Source of the DNA: Paenibacillus hamazuiensis
Lineage (GTDB): Bacteria > Bacillota > Bacilli > Paenibacillales > NBRC-103111
Length of the DNA: 64,000 nt
NCBI RefSeq assembly: GCF_023276405.1
Contig: NZ_JALRMO010000001.1
Location: forward strand, 4,650,001-4,714,000
Direction of reading: 5' to 3'
In this document: in pieces, positions 52,095-60,335 of the stretch
How positions within the stretch are numbered: the first letter of the stretch is position 1
How the letters are laid out: each line of letters begins with the position of its first letter
The notes under the pieces: generated by a model
What the model was told of the DNA's origin: nothing
Database searches by the model: none
Seen by the model: the letters and a program-made list of their open reading frames with translations, nothing else
Translations under genes and position numbers: made by a program

Positions 52095-54428
52095 TCACGG
52101 CAGCCCGGCTTCTTCCGAGAGCGGCTTCATTCCGCCGAGGTTGTCCCAAACAAACGCCTTCAGCTTGTAGCCGCTCCCTGCGGCAGGCAGCGTAAATCCG
52201 GTGCTTAACGTCCTCGTCTCCCCGGGAGCAAAATCGGTGGCAACGCAGGAGTAATCGATCATCGTATGGTCCCCGTCGAACAGGACAAAAAACACGCTGA
52301 TTTGCTTGTGCGCGGCTGTCGTATTCGCAACCTGCTTGCGCGCGACCACATCCCCGGACGAAGGCAAGGTGCCGAGACGCTGTCCGTTCAAATCGTAAAA
52401 TTCCGGTTCCCCGGCCCAAAACGTATACGTCACATCCAATTCGGCCGAGCTCGCGTTTCCTGCGGCATCAACTGCATTTATCTCGATGTGGTTGGCGCCT
52501 TCCGCCAAGGTCAGCGGATAAGAGAAAGGTACGCCGCCCGCGGCATATACGCTGTCCGCAACCGTAACGCCGTTAAGCTTGACCGTTATATTGGCGTTTT
52601 CGTTCACCGTGCCTTGTATCGCATACACGGCTTCCCGCACCGAAGCCGGCGGAGCCGCAATCGTCAACTCCGGCGGAGCCGCGTCATAATAGACCGTAAC
52701 GGCGATCCGGTCGGAAAGCGCGGCGTTCGCTCTTTTCGCCGTCAGCTCCAACCGGTTTTCTCCCGGCGTCAGCGGAACGGGCACGCGAAACGCGCTTTCG
52801 GCAAGCACGGAGGAATAGATTGGCGATTGGTTGTTGTACACGGTGAGCGTGGCGCCGGTTTCGTACACCGAACCCGTAACCGTCAGTTCAGGGGTATTCA
52901 CCCACGGATTCACCGGGTTCACGCTCAAGCCGACCGGCGTTCTTTCCGCCAGCACAAAATAGCCGATATTGCCGGAACCTGCCGGCGCGGCCGTATTCAA
53001 ACCCAACGTCACGGTGGCGCCGGGGGCAAAATCCTGCTTGTACACTTTCAGCGCAACGGCTCCCCCGTCGAGTATGATTTTATCCTGCGTATCGGTCCAG
53101 CTGGACAGCCAAGCGGGCAGCGCTGCCCGATCGTCCATCGCCACATACACGGTCGCCCGGTCTTTTGCCGGAAACGTGGCGATTTGCGGCTTGTCCGAGT
53201 AGGATTGGGATCTGATGTCCGGACTGATCCAGTCCATCTGCGAATATTTGGCCGGCAGCCCGGTAATCCGGTACGTACTTGACGCAAACGGCGCATCGCC
53301 GGCATGAATGCCGGATTTTACCGACCAATTGGCGGAGTAGTAGGAAGCCCACAGCGTAATCGTGCCGATCACGCTGTTCTCCGGGGTTGCAACCGGAACG
53401 TTGGCGTTCGGCGCCGCCTGAATGATCGTTGTCGGACCCTCGTGATAGAGCCCGGTCCGGGAATCTTTCAGCACCGCACTGACCCCGACGTCGTACGTTT
53501 GGCCATTGACGATCCGCGGGGCCGTCGTGCCGACGTAATAATTTTTCGCGGAGCTTCGCTCCGTCGGAACGTTTTTCCCGGTATACTTCAGCAAATACCA
53601 CGGATCTTCGGCCGTCGCCCTCGTTTTGACATAATAGTAGGAAGCGGCGGTTACCGATTCGAACCAGAGGCCGATCTCCTGGTCGCGCGGCACCCAGGAG
53701 TAAATGTCCGGAGCTTTCGGTATTAGGCTCGGTTCGGCGGCGCTCACCTTCAGCTTGCCGATGTACTCGCCTCCGTCGCCTTTGGGCGTGCCGATTTCGA
53801 TTCGCGAAATGTCCAGGTTGCTGTCGGCCATTGCCCTCGATGCGGACAAAGCTCCGTTCACCCAGACGTTGAATTGCTGCGTCACCATATTCACTTCGAC
53901 TTTGATCGTATACCAGGCGTCCACATTATACGATGAGGTAATCCCCTGTATGGCGGTATTCGGAAAATAAACGAGACCGCGCGAGGTGCTGCTGTCCGTG
54001 CCTATGCGGACGACAGGGATGTTTTGGCTGCTTATCAGGGAAAACATGACGTTCTGCACTTTTTTGGGGCCGGGCTGCATAAAGCTGAACTCGGCCGTGA
54101 CCGTTCCTTTTTGCGGCGAAGCGAACGTTTTGGCAATTTTCGCCGTTCCGGTTCCCGCTCCCGCCACGCCGACGTACATGCCTTTGCCTCCGCCGTTCGG
54201 GTCGACCATAACCGCTGCAGCCCCCGTGCCGGACGCAGGAGCCGTGAACGAATAGCCGAGCGACTCGGCCGTCATACCGTCGTCCATTTGCGTAAAATCG
54301 TCGTCGATGAAAACCGTCCCCGCTGACTCTGCGGCGAACGCCGGCTCGTTTTGCAGCCATATGCCTCCGCCAAGCAGCGCATTCAGCAGTAATGCGAAGA
54401 TAAGCACGCGCTGAATTTCAATGCGCAA
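52095..54428 (-). CDS. Secreted multi-Ig accessory protein of the pectin operon
   Basis: A 777-aa protein. I chose TTG at 54428 since GGAGGAGG lies 10 nt upstream; a signal peptide follows (RVLIFALLLNALLGGGIWLQ, ending AFAAES). Residues about 40-240 form a lamin-G-like sandwich (FIDDDFTQMDDG start). An FN3-like domain, a 'hedgehog-type' TLWASYYSANW segment and two Ig-like modules (VTGSVYETGATLTVYNNQ; IQGTVNENANITVKLNG) follow. The C-terminus (FDGDHTMIDYSCVATDFAPGET) is also found at the end of the lyase fusion, so the two share an end module. No catalytic centre is recognised. It is the first gene of the pectin operon, behind a palindromic operator. Confidence 0.75.
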   Translation of the reverse strand: MRIEIQRVLIFALLLNALLGGGIWLQNEPAFAAESAGTVFIDDDFTQMDDGMTAESLGYSFTAPASGTGAAAVMVDPNGGGKGMYVGVAGAGTGTAKIAKTFASPQKGTVTAEFSFMQPGPKKVQNVMFSLISSQNIPVVRIGTDSSTSRGLVYFPNTAIQGITSSYNVDAWYTIKVEVNMVTQQFNVWVNGALSASRAMADSNLDISRIEIGTPKGDGGEYIGKLKVSAAEPSLIPKAPDIYSWVPRDQEIGLWFESVTAASYYYVKTRATAEDPWYLLKYTGKNVPTERSSAKNYYVGTTAPRIVNGQTYDVGVSAVLKDSRTGLYHEGPTTIIQAAPNANVPVATPENSVIGTITLWASYYSANWSVKSGIHAGDAPFASSTYRITGLPAKYSQMDWISPDIRSQSYSDKPQIATFPAKDRATVYVAMDDRAALPAWLSSWTDTQDKIILDGGAVALKVYKQDFAPGATVTLGLNTAAPAGSGNIGYFVLAERTPVGLSVNPVNPWVNTPELTVTGSVYETGATLTVYNNQSPIYSSVLAESAFRVPVPLTPGENRLELTAKRANAALSDRIAVTVYYDAAPPELTIAAPPASVREAVYAIQGTVNENANITVKLNGVTVADSVYAAGGVPFSYPLTLAEGANHIEINAVDAAGNASSAELDVTYTFWAGEPEFYDLNGQRLGTLPSSGDVVARKQVANTTAAHKQISVFFVLFDGDHTMIDYSCVATDFAPGETRTLSTGFTLPAAGSGYKLKAFVWDNLGGMKPLSEEAGLP

Positions 54429-54518
54429 TATGATGACACCTCCTCCGAAAATGGAAAGCAAGCGTGATCGTGCGAAATGCCACTTGCTGTGTGAAGCGGA
54501 CGTTCCCCCTCCCTCGCC

Positions 54519-54534
54519 ATGATAGCGCTATCAT
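54519..54534. promoter_or_regulatory. Perfect 16-bp palindrome, LacI/CcpA-type operator
   Basis: ATGATAGCGCTATCAT lies 85 nt upstream of the first pectin gene. The central CG and TGA/TCA arms fit LacI-family operators; only one base differs from the Bacillus cre pattern TGWAANCGNTNWCA. KdgR or CcpA control of pectin genes is the natural hypothesis. Confidence 0.6.
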
Positions 54535-54541
54535 TTTGTGA

Positions 54542-54591
54542 CAAAAAAACAGACGCCTGTCCCATTATAAAATGAGACAAACGTCCGTTTT
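54542..54591 (-). terminator. Strong terminator after the M23 protein gene
   Basis: On the minus strand ACGGACGTTTGTCTCATT pairs (with G-U pairs) with AATGGGACAGGCGTCTGT, about 18 bp, followed by TTTTTTT. It separates the M23 gene from the pectin operon. Confidence 0.9.
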
Positions 54592-54648
54592 AGGGTCAAA
54601 TGTACCTTTCCTGTAGGGCGAAAACGCTCCTTTACGTCGGACCCGGCT

Positions 54649-56070
54649 TCACTTGGCCTTCAGCCACTGAAACGGTGTCGTATTGAAAAAGAGGTTCGGG
54701 TTCACCTGCACATTATGCGCCCAAAAGGTGAAATGCAGATGCGGTCCCGTCGAGAACCCGGTGGTGCCTACGAGACCGATGATATCGCCCTGCTTCACCC
54801 GATCGCCTGCTTTTACCCGCAGCTCGGACAGATGGGCATACTGCGAGAAAAGCCCCATTCCATGGTCGATGTAAATGGAATTCCCGGTGAGATACAAACT
54901 TTCGGCCAATGCGACGATACCGTCGTTGGTCGCCTTGATCGGGGTGCCTTCCTTCGCAGCCAGATCAATAGCCATATGGGAGCTGTCGTATTTCCCGTTC
55001 ACGTAGCGGGTATATCCGTAAGGCGTCGTCAAAATCCCTTCAACCGGTTGGACAAACGGGCCGTTAAAAAGAAACTCCGGCTCCGACTTGCTGCGCGCCA
55101 GATCGATTTTCTTCTGGTCCGCCTGAATCCGCTGCGTATCCTGGCGCATGCTTTCCATTTGCTTTGTTACTTTCAGGTATTGCGTTTCGAATTTCTTCGC
55201 TTCAATCGTTAGCGTTTGATCGCCGATCGGATACTTCCCGGGCTTTGCCCCCATGGTGATGGGGAGATAGGTGAAATAGCCGTCTGCAAAAGGCTGCAGG
55301 ACATACGTTTTACCCAGCCACTCGACCTTCCCCGGTTTGTTATGGCGTACGAGCACGACGTCGCCCGGTGCGGATGTTTCCGGAAGGAGCGACCACTCCG
55401 AGCGGATTACGGCTTTGGCGATATCGGCCGAAGCGTACAAAGACGCCTCCTTTTTCATACGCAGAAGCCGCTCTTTCTCTTCGTTCATGATCGCGCGAAT
55501 GTCCGGTGTGACCTCGCTGCTCCAGGTTTGTCCCCCATCTGCCGTCACCAATATCGGAGTCGGCAGCTCCTTCGTATCGCCTGCGAGCGCCCACCCGATC
55601 CGGTCCGTCAAAAATTGCGACTGCTTGACGAGAAACGTTTTAGACCCCACCGTTACTGTGTCGGGCTGCGGATGCTTGCCGGGGTCAAGCAATCCGAACG
55701 TCACCGCATCGGCGGCCACATTGCCCGCAGCCTGATCGCCCGGCAAACCTGCATCCGCTTCCTGCCAGTGCCCGCCCCCGTCATTCGTCTTCACCACGCC
55801 GTCCTGATATCTCAGCCAGCCATTTTCGAAGTCGGACATATGAAACTCGATCGCGATTCGCCGGACCGGCTCCTCTTCTCTCTGAGCCCCGGCATCCGCC
55901 GTCCGTCCCTCCTTTGGATTAAGCGCTGAAGTCCATTCCTGAAAATATCTTCCGTTGTACACGACGATACATGCCGCCGCCAATGCGACGAAGCCCATCA
56001 GCAGAAGCCAACTCTTCCTCGAGTACGGCGGCGAAGATCGGCGCTCGCGCCGCGTCTTTTGCGGTTTCAT
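54649..56070 (-). CDS. Membrane-anchored M23 (LytM) family endopeptidase-like protein
   Basis: A 473-aa protein with an N-terminal membrane segment (about residues 22-40), a long middle part rich in substrate-like WRYQDG and beta motifs, and a C-terminal LytM domain (about 350-470). The zinc-binding residues are visible: SSHMAIDLAA supplies His and Asp, and GPHLHFTFW the HxH. M23 enzymes cut peptidoglycan cross-bridges or regulate them; SpoIIQ-like members can work in sporulation. GAGGAG precedes the ATG. The lipoprotein gene is 20 nt upstream, so they form a unit. Confidence 0.88.
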   Translation of the reverse strand: MKPQKTRRERRSSPPYSRKSWLLLMGFVALAAACIVVYNGRYFQEWTSALNPKEGRTADAGAQREEEPVRRIAIEFHMSDFENGWLRYQDGVVKTNDGGGHWQEADAGLPGDQAAGNVAADAVTFGLLDPGKHPQPDTVTVGSKTFLVKQSQFLTDRIGWALAGDTKELPTPILVTADGGQTWSSEVTPDIRAIMNEEKERLLRMKKEASLYASADIAKAVIRSEWSLLPETSAPGDVVLVRHNKPGKVEWLGKTYVLQPFADGYFTYLPITMGAKPGKYPIGDQTLTIEAKKFETQYLKVTKQMESMRQDTQRIQADQKKIDLARSKSEPEFLFNGPFVQPVEGILTTPYGYTRYVNGKYDSSHMAIDLAAKEGTPIKATNDGIVALAESLYLTGNSIYIDHGMGLFSQYAHLSELRVKAGDRVKQGDIIGLVGTTGFSTGPHLHFTFWAHNVQVNPNLFFNTTPFQWLKAK

Positions 56071-56090
56071 CCCAAATGCTCCTCTTCATG

Positions 56091-56567
56091 TTACTTGAAT
56101 GAACTCTCTTCCGCCTCTTCAAACCAAGTCTTATACCCGTCGATATTCTCTTCCGAGTTGTCCGAGGCGTCGTACGTCTTGAAATATCGTGCGAAATAGA
56201 CACGCCTACCGGCTTGATCGCCTTTGCCGCCGTTGATTACAAGGCGGATTTCGGATATTTCCAATTTCCATTTAACGGACCGGGCGATCTCATTCATGCT
56301 GTCAACGGTTGCAAACGTCTTGACTTTTGACAAAATCGACTCAACCGCATCGTTGCCCGGATTTTCCGTAACATCAACCGTGATAAGCAGATTGGGGCGG
56401 GTAAATGTAAATTTCACATTTTCAACGGACCCCGAAATCCCCTTCAAGTCTTTCGCTAACTCCTGGGTTGACTTGGTGTTGACCGAATGAGTAACGCTGC
56501 AGCCGATGATTATGGTTACGGTCATGAAAACCATTACCAGTTTAGGCAATATTTTTTTCAAAAACAA
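56091..56567 (-). CDS. Lipoprotein of unknown function
   Basis: About 158 aa. TTG at 56567 has GGAGGT 7 nt upstream. A signal peptide ends at the lipobox IIIGCS. The mature part is a small alpha/beta domain (FTFTRPNLLITVDVTENPG; LEISEIRLVINGGKG). No family is recognised. It precedes the M23 gene by 20 nt, which suggests a shared envelope role. Confidence 0.7.
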   Translation of the reverse strand: MFLKKILPKLVMVFMTVTIIIGCSVTHSVNTKSTQELAKDLKGISGSVENVKFTFTRPNLLITVDVTENPGNDAVESILSKVKTFATVDSMNEIARSVKWKLEISEIRLVINGGKGDQAGRRVYFARYFKTYDASDNSEENIDGYKTWFEEAEESSFK

Positions 56568-56902
56568 ACTTATACCTCCGGCAGTTGAAAAAAATGAAAA
56601 GCCGCACCGAATAATGCGGATCATGGTGTAACGGTTGCAGATGAGCTTATTGGGGCCATATCGGCGATTTCAGAACGGTAACGGTTGCCAGAGCCGTTAT
56701 TTGTGAACTTTCATCGTATGGAGGGATTCAAGATGAGAAATAAGCTCTGCCACAACCGTTACGATTTAAAAATGACGCTTTTGAGCCAAATAAGCTCGGT
56801 GGCAACCGTTAGCCTGCCCGTATAGCTGACTCACATGCAACTGTAAATATCCCGAAGTGCCGTCACACCTGCTGCACGAATTATTTATAGATTCGGAAAA
56901 TA
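56568..56902. repeat. Intergenic region with 185-bp repeat, copy 2 (56628-56842)
   Basis: Units of [CG]TAACGGTTGC...GAGCTTATTT lie forward at 56628-56651 and near 56678-56703 and inverted at 56737-56762 and 56787-56812. The spacing equals copy 1 at 13812-13997 and the sequence is nearly identical, including the tail GCCTGCCCGTA. No coding potential is apparent. Confidence 0.85.
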
Positions 56903-58447
56903 TTATGGCGATTCCAGCAGCGACCTTTTGTTGTACTCACGTTCTTCTTTTTGCGACAGCTTTTTGTTCTGGTCCAGCTTTTGCTGCGCCCTGATGATCG
57001 TCTCCACATCAACCTCGGTGCCAGCCGCGATCTTGTCGGCGTTTAGATTTGTTTCGGTATCGATCTCGTTCAGAGGAATCAATCTTTTATCGCGACTCTC
57101 TATGATAAGTTGCTGCAGCTCCTGCAGATGTACGTACAGCAGATCATTGATCCCTTTTTGCGCCGGAAAGCGGCGCATTTCGATGCGCCTGGCGGATACG
57201 TCCTTATCCTGCATATGCTCCAGGTTGGTCGCTTGATAATGCGGTGCGTTGCCCACCTGCTCCACAGTCCTGACGAATGTAAACACACGATTCATCAATT
57301 CGTTGACCAGGCGATCGATCGACCACTTCTGATGTATCGGCCCGTTATACGCCTGATCGAATTCGTGGATGACCCGAACAAATTCGGCCCGCAATTCCTT
57401 AGGCAGCTCTTGGACGAGCGGTGCGTTGATGAAGTCTGCATCCAGTTTACGCCAATGGTCGGCGTTATTGGTATAAAGCACAATAAAATTGCGAAACGCC
57501 ACGGAGCTTTCCCCGAACGTGGACGCCCGATCGAGCGACAGATGACCGCCGCCGATCTCGGCATCCGGTTCCAGTTTAAGTTTCTTTGCGGCATTGAATA
57601 TATCGTTATCGATGATGTGTTGAATTTCCTTGCTGCCCTTGAGATCCTTCAGACTGGTGGGCGCCGTCTGCGTTTCAATGCACCCGTCATCGATATCGAG
57701 CACCCACCACCATTCCCGCTGCAGCTCTTTGAGCTGATATTTGAACGCCCGGGCTTTAGGGCTTTTGGTCTTGCCTTGAGGGGGGATCTCGATACCGCCG
57801 GAAGTCCAGCGTTTGATATAATCGTTGGCCTTCTCCATAATGGAGTCGTCCTTCCCAATCTTGAGTCGTGCAATATCCGGATTGGTGAACGTGAACTCCG
57901 TTCCGATCTTCATGTCCTCGTTAACGCTTGATAGCGGGGTATCATATACCGACTGTTCCGCCGCATTGATCTGCTGGATAAGCGAGTTGAGCGCACCAAT
58001 GGCCTGAGCATGATTGAGCAGCGGACTATCGGGATGCCCGTCAGTCGTCGTCGTCTCGTCGATGAAAGCCTCCCAGGCTCTACGCAGAGAGGTGGCCTTG
58101 GTTTTCAGATCGGGTCGCTCCTTGATAAGCTCGGACACGCGTAGGTACTCTTCCCATACGTGAGAGCCGTATATGTTGTAGATTTGACCGCGCGTTACCG
58201 CACCCACTAGCGGACCTGTCACGGCGGGATCGACGAAGCGCTGCAGCGGAGCTGATTGCTCCCCGCCCAGCCATTTGAGCAGCGACTGGTTGCCGATCGT
58301 CCGCTGCAGCTGCAGGAGTTGAGCGGCGCCCACGACCGGCTGCTTTAAACCGGCGGGACCCGAAGCATCCGGCCGGGGAGCGGCCGATACTTCGGTGCGT
58401 AGCCCGGGAGCGGCGGCACGTGAATTTTTTGCAGCCCTTGTATTCAA
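56903..58447 (-). CDS. LQRTIGNQ-motif protein with amidoligase-like core
   Basis: A 514-aa protein starting with TTG at 58447 (GAGGTGA upstream). Residues 1-40 are basic and Ala/Pro-rich. QLLQLQRTIGNQSLLKWL (43-60) matches the short motif found at the front of many DUF4157-type and contractile-injection-system cargo proteins. Residues about 175-330 contain the signatures of the amidoligase/GCS2 fold: KIGTEFTF (180-187), DDGCIETQTAP (253-263) and IGGGHLSLD (298-306). The second glutamate of the usual ExE is Thr here. The rest is helical. It has no signal peptide. No structural genes of an injection system lie in the window. It might be a cytoplasmic ligase or an exported effector; both are inference. 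Confidence 0.62.
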   Translation of the reverse strand: MNTRAAKNSRAAAPGLRTEVSAAPRPDASGPAGLKQPVVGAAQLLQLQRTIGNQSLLKWLGGEQSAPLQRFVDPAVTGPLVGAVTRGQIYNIYGSHVWEEYLRVSELIKERPDLKTKATSLRRAWEAFIDETTTTDGHPDSPLLNHAQAIGALNSLIQQINAAEQSVYDTPLSSVNEDMKIGTEFTFTNPDIARLKIGKDDSIMEKANDYIKRWTSGGIEIPPQGKTKSPKARAFKYQLKELQREWWWVLDIDDGCIETQTAPTSLKDLKGSKEIQHIIDNDIFNAAKKLKLEPDAEIGGGHLSLDRASTFGESSVAFRNFIVLYTNNADHWRKLDADFINAPLVQELPKELRAEFVRVIHEFDQAYNGPIHQKWSIDRLVNELMNRVFTFVRTVEQVGNAPHYQATNLEHMQDKDVSARRIEMRRFPAQKGINDLLYVHLQELQQLIIESRDKRLIPLNEIDTETNLNADKIAAGTEVDVETIIRAQQKLDQNKKLSQKEEREYNKRSLLESP

Positions 58448-58704
58448 GCAATCACCTCAAATTTGTATTCGTTCGTTAGCCCCTTGTGCAAAGAGTCCGC
58501 CACCGGAGAAACGTATGGTCCAATAGACCATTCAATAATAGTAAAACACAAAAAAATAAAAATATGAATAGAGCTTCCAGTTTATGTATGATGGAAATGG
58601 GAACCATGCTTTACAAACGCTTTGGCTTCGATTAAGCTTTTACCGGGGATATGTACTGACAGGGCAGGGCAAGACAAACTTGCTCGCATGAGGAGGGAAA
58701 GACG
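58448..58704. other. Divergent intergenic region
   Basis: It separates the amidoligase-like gene (minus) from the DinB gene (plus). It contains an AT-rich stretch at 58540-58575 that could host promoters, and GGTCCAATAGACC at about 58514-58526 as an imperfect dyad. No gene is seen. Confidence 0.4.
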
Positions 58705-59205
58705 ATGTTGAACAAAGCACTGCTGATCGGGGATGTCATGCATGAGTGGGCGGGGACGCGCCGGCTGTTGGCAAGTTTGCCGGACGAGCATCTCGGTTGG
58801 AGACCGCACGCAAAGTCGCACACGCTCGGGGAATTGGCGACACACGTCGTCAACCTATTGAATTGGCAGTTGGGCATTCTTCGCGATCCGGGTATCGACC
58901 TGGCTATCACGTCTACTCGAAGATCGGCGTTAACGAGCCGCCAGGCTCTGCTGGACGAATTCGACACAAACATCCGGGAGCTCGAGCGGACGCTGGACGC
59001 CATCGACGAAGCGGCGTTGGCTTCGGATTGGACCCTTCGTCGCGGCGATACGGTCATGGCCGTTCAGCCGAAGGCGATCGCGTTCCGTACGATGGGCATG
59101 AGCCACATGGTCCACCACCGCGCGCAGCTCGGCGTCTATTTGCGTCTGCTCGACCAGCCGGTCCCGGGCGTTTACGGCCCGACCGCCGACGAACTCGGCA
59201 AGTAG
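58705..59205 (+). CDS. DinB-family putative metal-dependent protein
   Basis: A 166-aa four-helix-bundle protein. The metal ligands typical of DinB are visible: His in LATHVVNLL (about 47) and His in MSHMVHHRAQLGVYLRLL (about 133-138). GAGGAGG lies just before the ATG. DinB/YfiT-like proteins act as thiol- or metal-dependent transferases; the substrate here is unknown. A bidirectional terminator separates it from the convergent AHSA1 gene. Confidence 0.88.
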   Translation: MLNKALLIGDVMHEWAGTRRLLASLPDEHLGWRPHAKSHTLGELATHVVNLLNWQLGILRDPGIDLAITSTRRSALTSRQALLDEFDTNIRELERTLDAIDEAALASDWTLRRGDTVMAVQPKAIAFRTMGMSHMVHHRAQLGVYLRLLDQPVPGVYGPTADELGK

Positions 59206-59222
59206 CGAACTGCAAACCGAGG

Positions 59223-59244
59223 CCCGTCGGACTTGTCCGACGGG
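59223..59244. terminator. Bidirectional terminator between convergent genes
   Basis: CCCGTCGGA (59223-59231) pairs with TCCGACGGG (59236-59244) across a CTTG loop. It lies between the stop codons of the DinB and AHSA1 genes. U-runs are weak on both sides. Confidence 0.75.
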
Positions 59245-59270
59245 ATTATCCATATTTATCCAGCCTATTC

Positions 59271-60137
59271 TCAAATCTTCTTCAAGAGCGATCCGAGCCT
59301 GTCCAAATTTTGTTCATTCCCCTCTTCGCAAATGGGTTTGAGCTTGTCGTAATCTTCCTTCGATGCAAGTTTCTGCCGGAAAGTAACTTCTGTCCCGCCT
59401 TGGGTGTCCTCGAACGTAGCAGTCACGATAAAGGGATGTCCGGTCTCGTGCCGCAGCACTATACGTTCAGGCCCGATTTCTTGAAATACGTTTCGGTGCG
59501 GATAGTCCGTTCCGTCCGGACCATGCATCGTATATTCCCAGACACCTTCAGGCCTTAAATCGAACGAGTTGAACGTATTCGTGAAACCGTGAGGTCCCCA
59601 CCACTGGGCAAGCAGTTCCGGTTCCGTCCAAGCGCGGTAGACCAAATTCCGAGGAGCATCCAGCTTGCGGCGGGATATGAGTTCGAAAGTTTCCGCATTA
59701 CTTTCCCCAAGCGATTTCCCTAGAAGGTCCAGCAATTGTTGTGTCCCCTGCTCAAGTTGTTCCGGCGTATCATGGCCGTCGAAAAACGCTCCCTGCTCTG
59801 TAAACACCAGTTTAGTGCCATCGCCTGTGGGGGTCAATTCAACGGTTGCGATGGAAACCGAAATCCGGAGTTCCCCTTGGTCCAGACTGTACGTATACAC
59901 CAGTCGTTCATTGGGCACGATTTCCTGGTAATAAGCGTCAAAGGTAAAGACCGGCCCGCCCGCAGGCCCGCCTTGAGTGAACTCCCGCCCTCCTACGCGG
60001 AAGTCGAATACCTCCGCAGCCGGATACCAGCGTGCTTTGGCGTTCCGGTCCGACCATGCCGCAAATACGCGTTCGGGTGCGGCTCGGTAAATGCGTTCAA
60101 TGCTAAATGTAGCATGAGTCGTAAAGCGCTGTTTCAT
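59271..60137 (-). CDS. Double AHSA1/SRPBCC-domain protein
   Basis: A 288-aa protein made of two consecutive AHSA1-like domains (about 1-150 and 150-288). Each has the family pattern RVFAAWSDRNAKARWYP / LVYRAWTEPELLAQWWGP near its start. SRPBCC domains bind hydrophobic ligands. A promoter with a 19-bp spacer lies about 145 nt upstream (60281-60311). This suggests induction by a MerR-type regulator. Confidence 0.88.
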   Translation of the reverse strand: MKQRFTTHATFSIERIYRAAPERVFAAWSDRNAKARWYPAAEVFDFRVGGREFTQGGPAGGPVFTFDAYYQEIVPNERLVYTYSLDQGELRISVSIATVELTPTGDGTKLVFTEQGAFFDGHDTPEQLEQGTQQLLDLLGKSLGESNAETFELISRRKLDAPRNLVYRAWTEPELLAQWWGPHGFTNTFNSFDLRPEGVWEYTMHGPDGTDYPHRNVFQEIGPERIVLRHETGHPFIVTATFEDTQGGTEVTFRQKLASKEDYDKLKPICEEGNEQNLDRLGSLLKKI

Positions 60138-60280
60138 AAGACGAATCCTCCCAATTCAATTTTTGTTTAAAAAATCGCCAAGCTGGTCGCAAAGGTGATC
60201 CCAGAAAATAAATTCGTCAACGGAAGGCGGTCGGCATAACCCACTCCTTTCTTTGTCGCTAGCTGATTACCGGTGTCTTC

Positions 60281-60311
60281 AGTATAAAACGTGACGTTAC
60301 GTAAGGTGCAA
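60281..60311 (-). promoter_or_regulatory. MerR-type promoter with 19-bp spacer
   Basis: On the minus strand TTGCAC (60306-60311) and TATACT (60281-60286) are 19 bp apart. The spacer holds an imperfect dyad, CTTACGTAACGTCACG. Long spacers with a central dyad are the hallmark of MerR-regulated promoters. It is followed by the double AHSA1 gene. Confidence 0.7.
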
Positions 60312-60335
60312 CAAGTAATTCATACTTTTGTTTCC

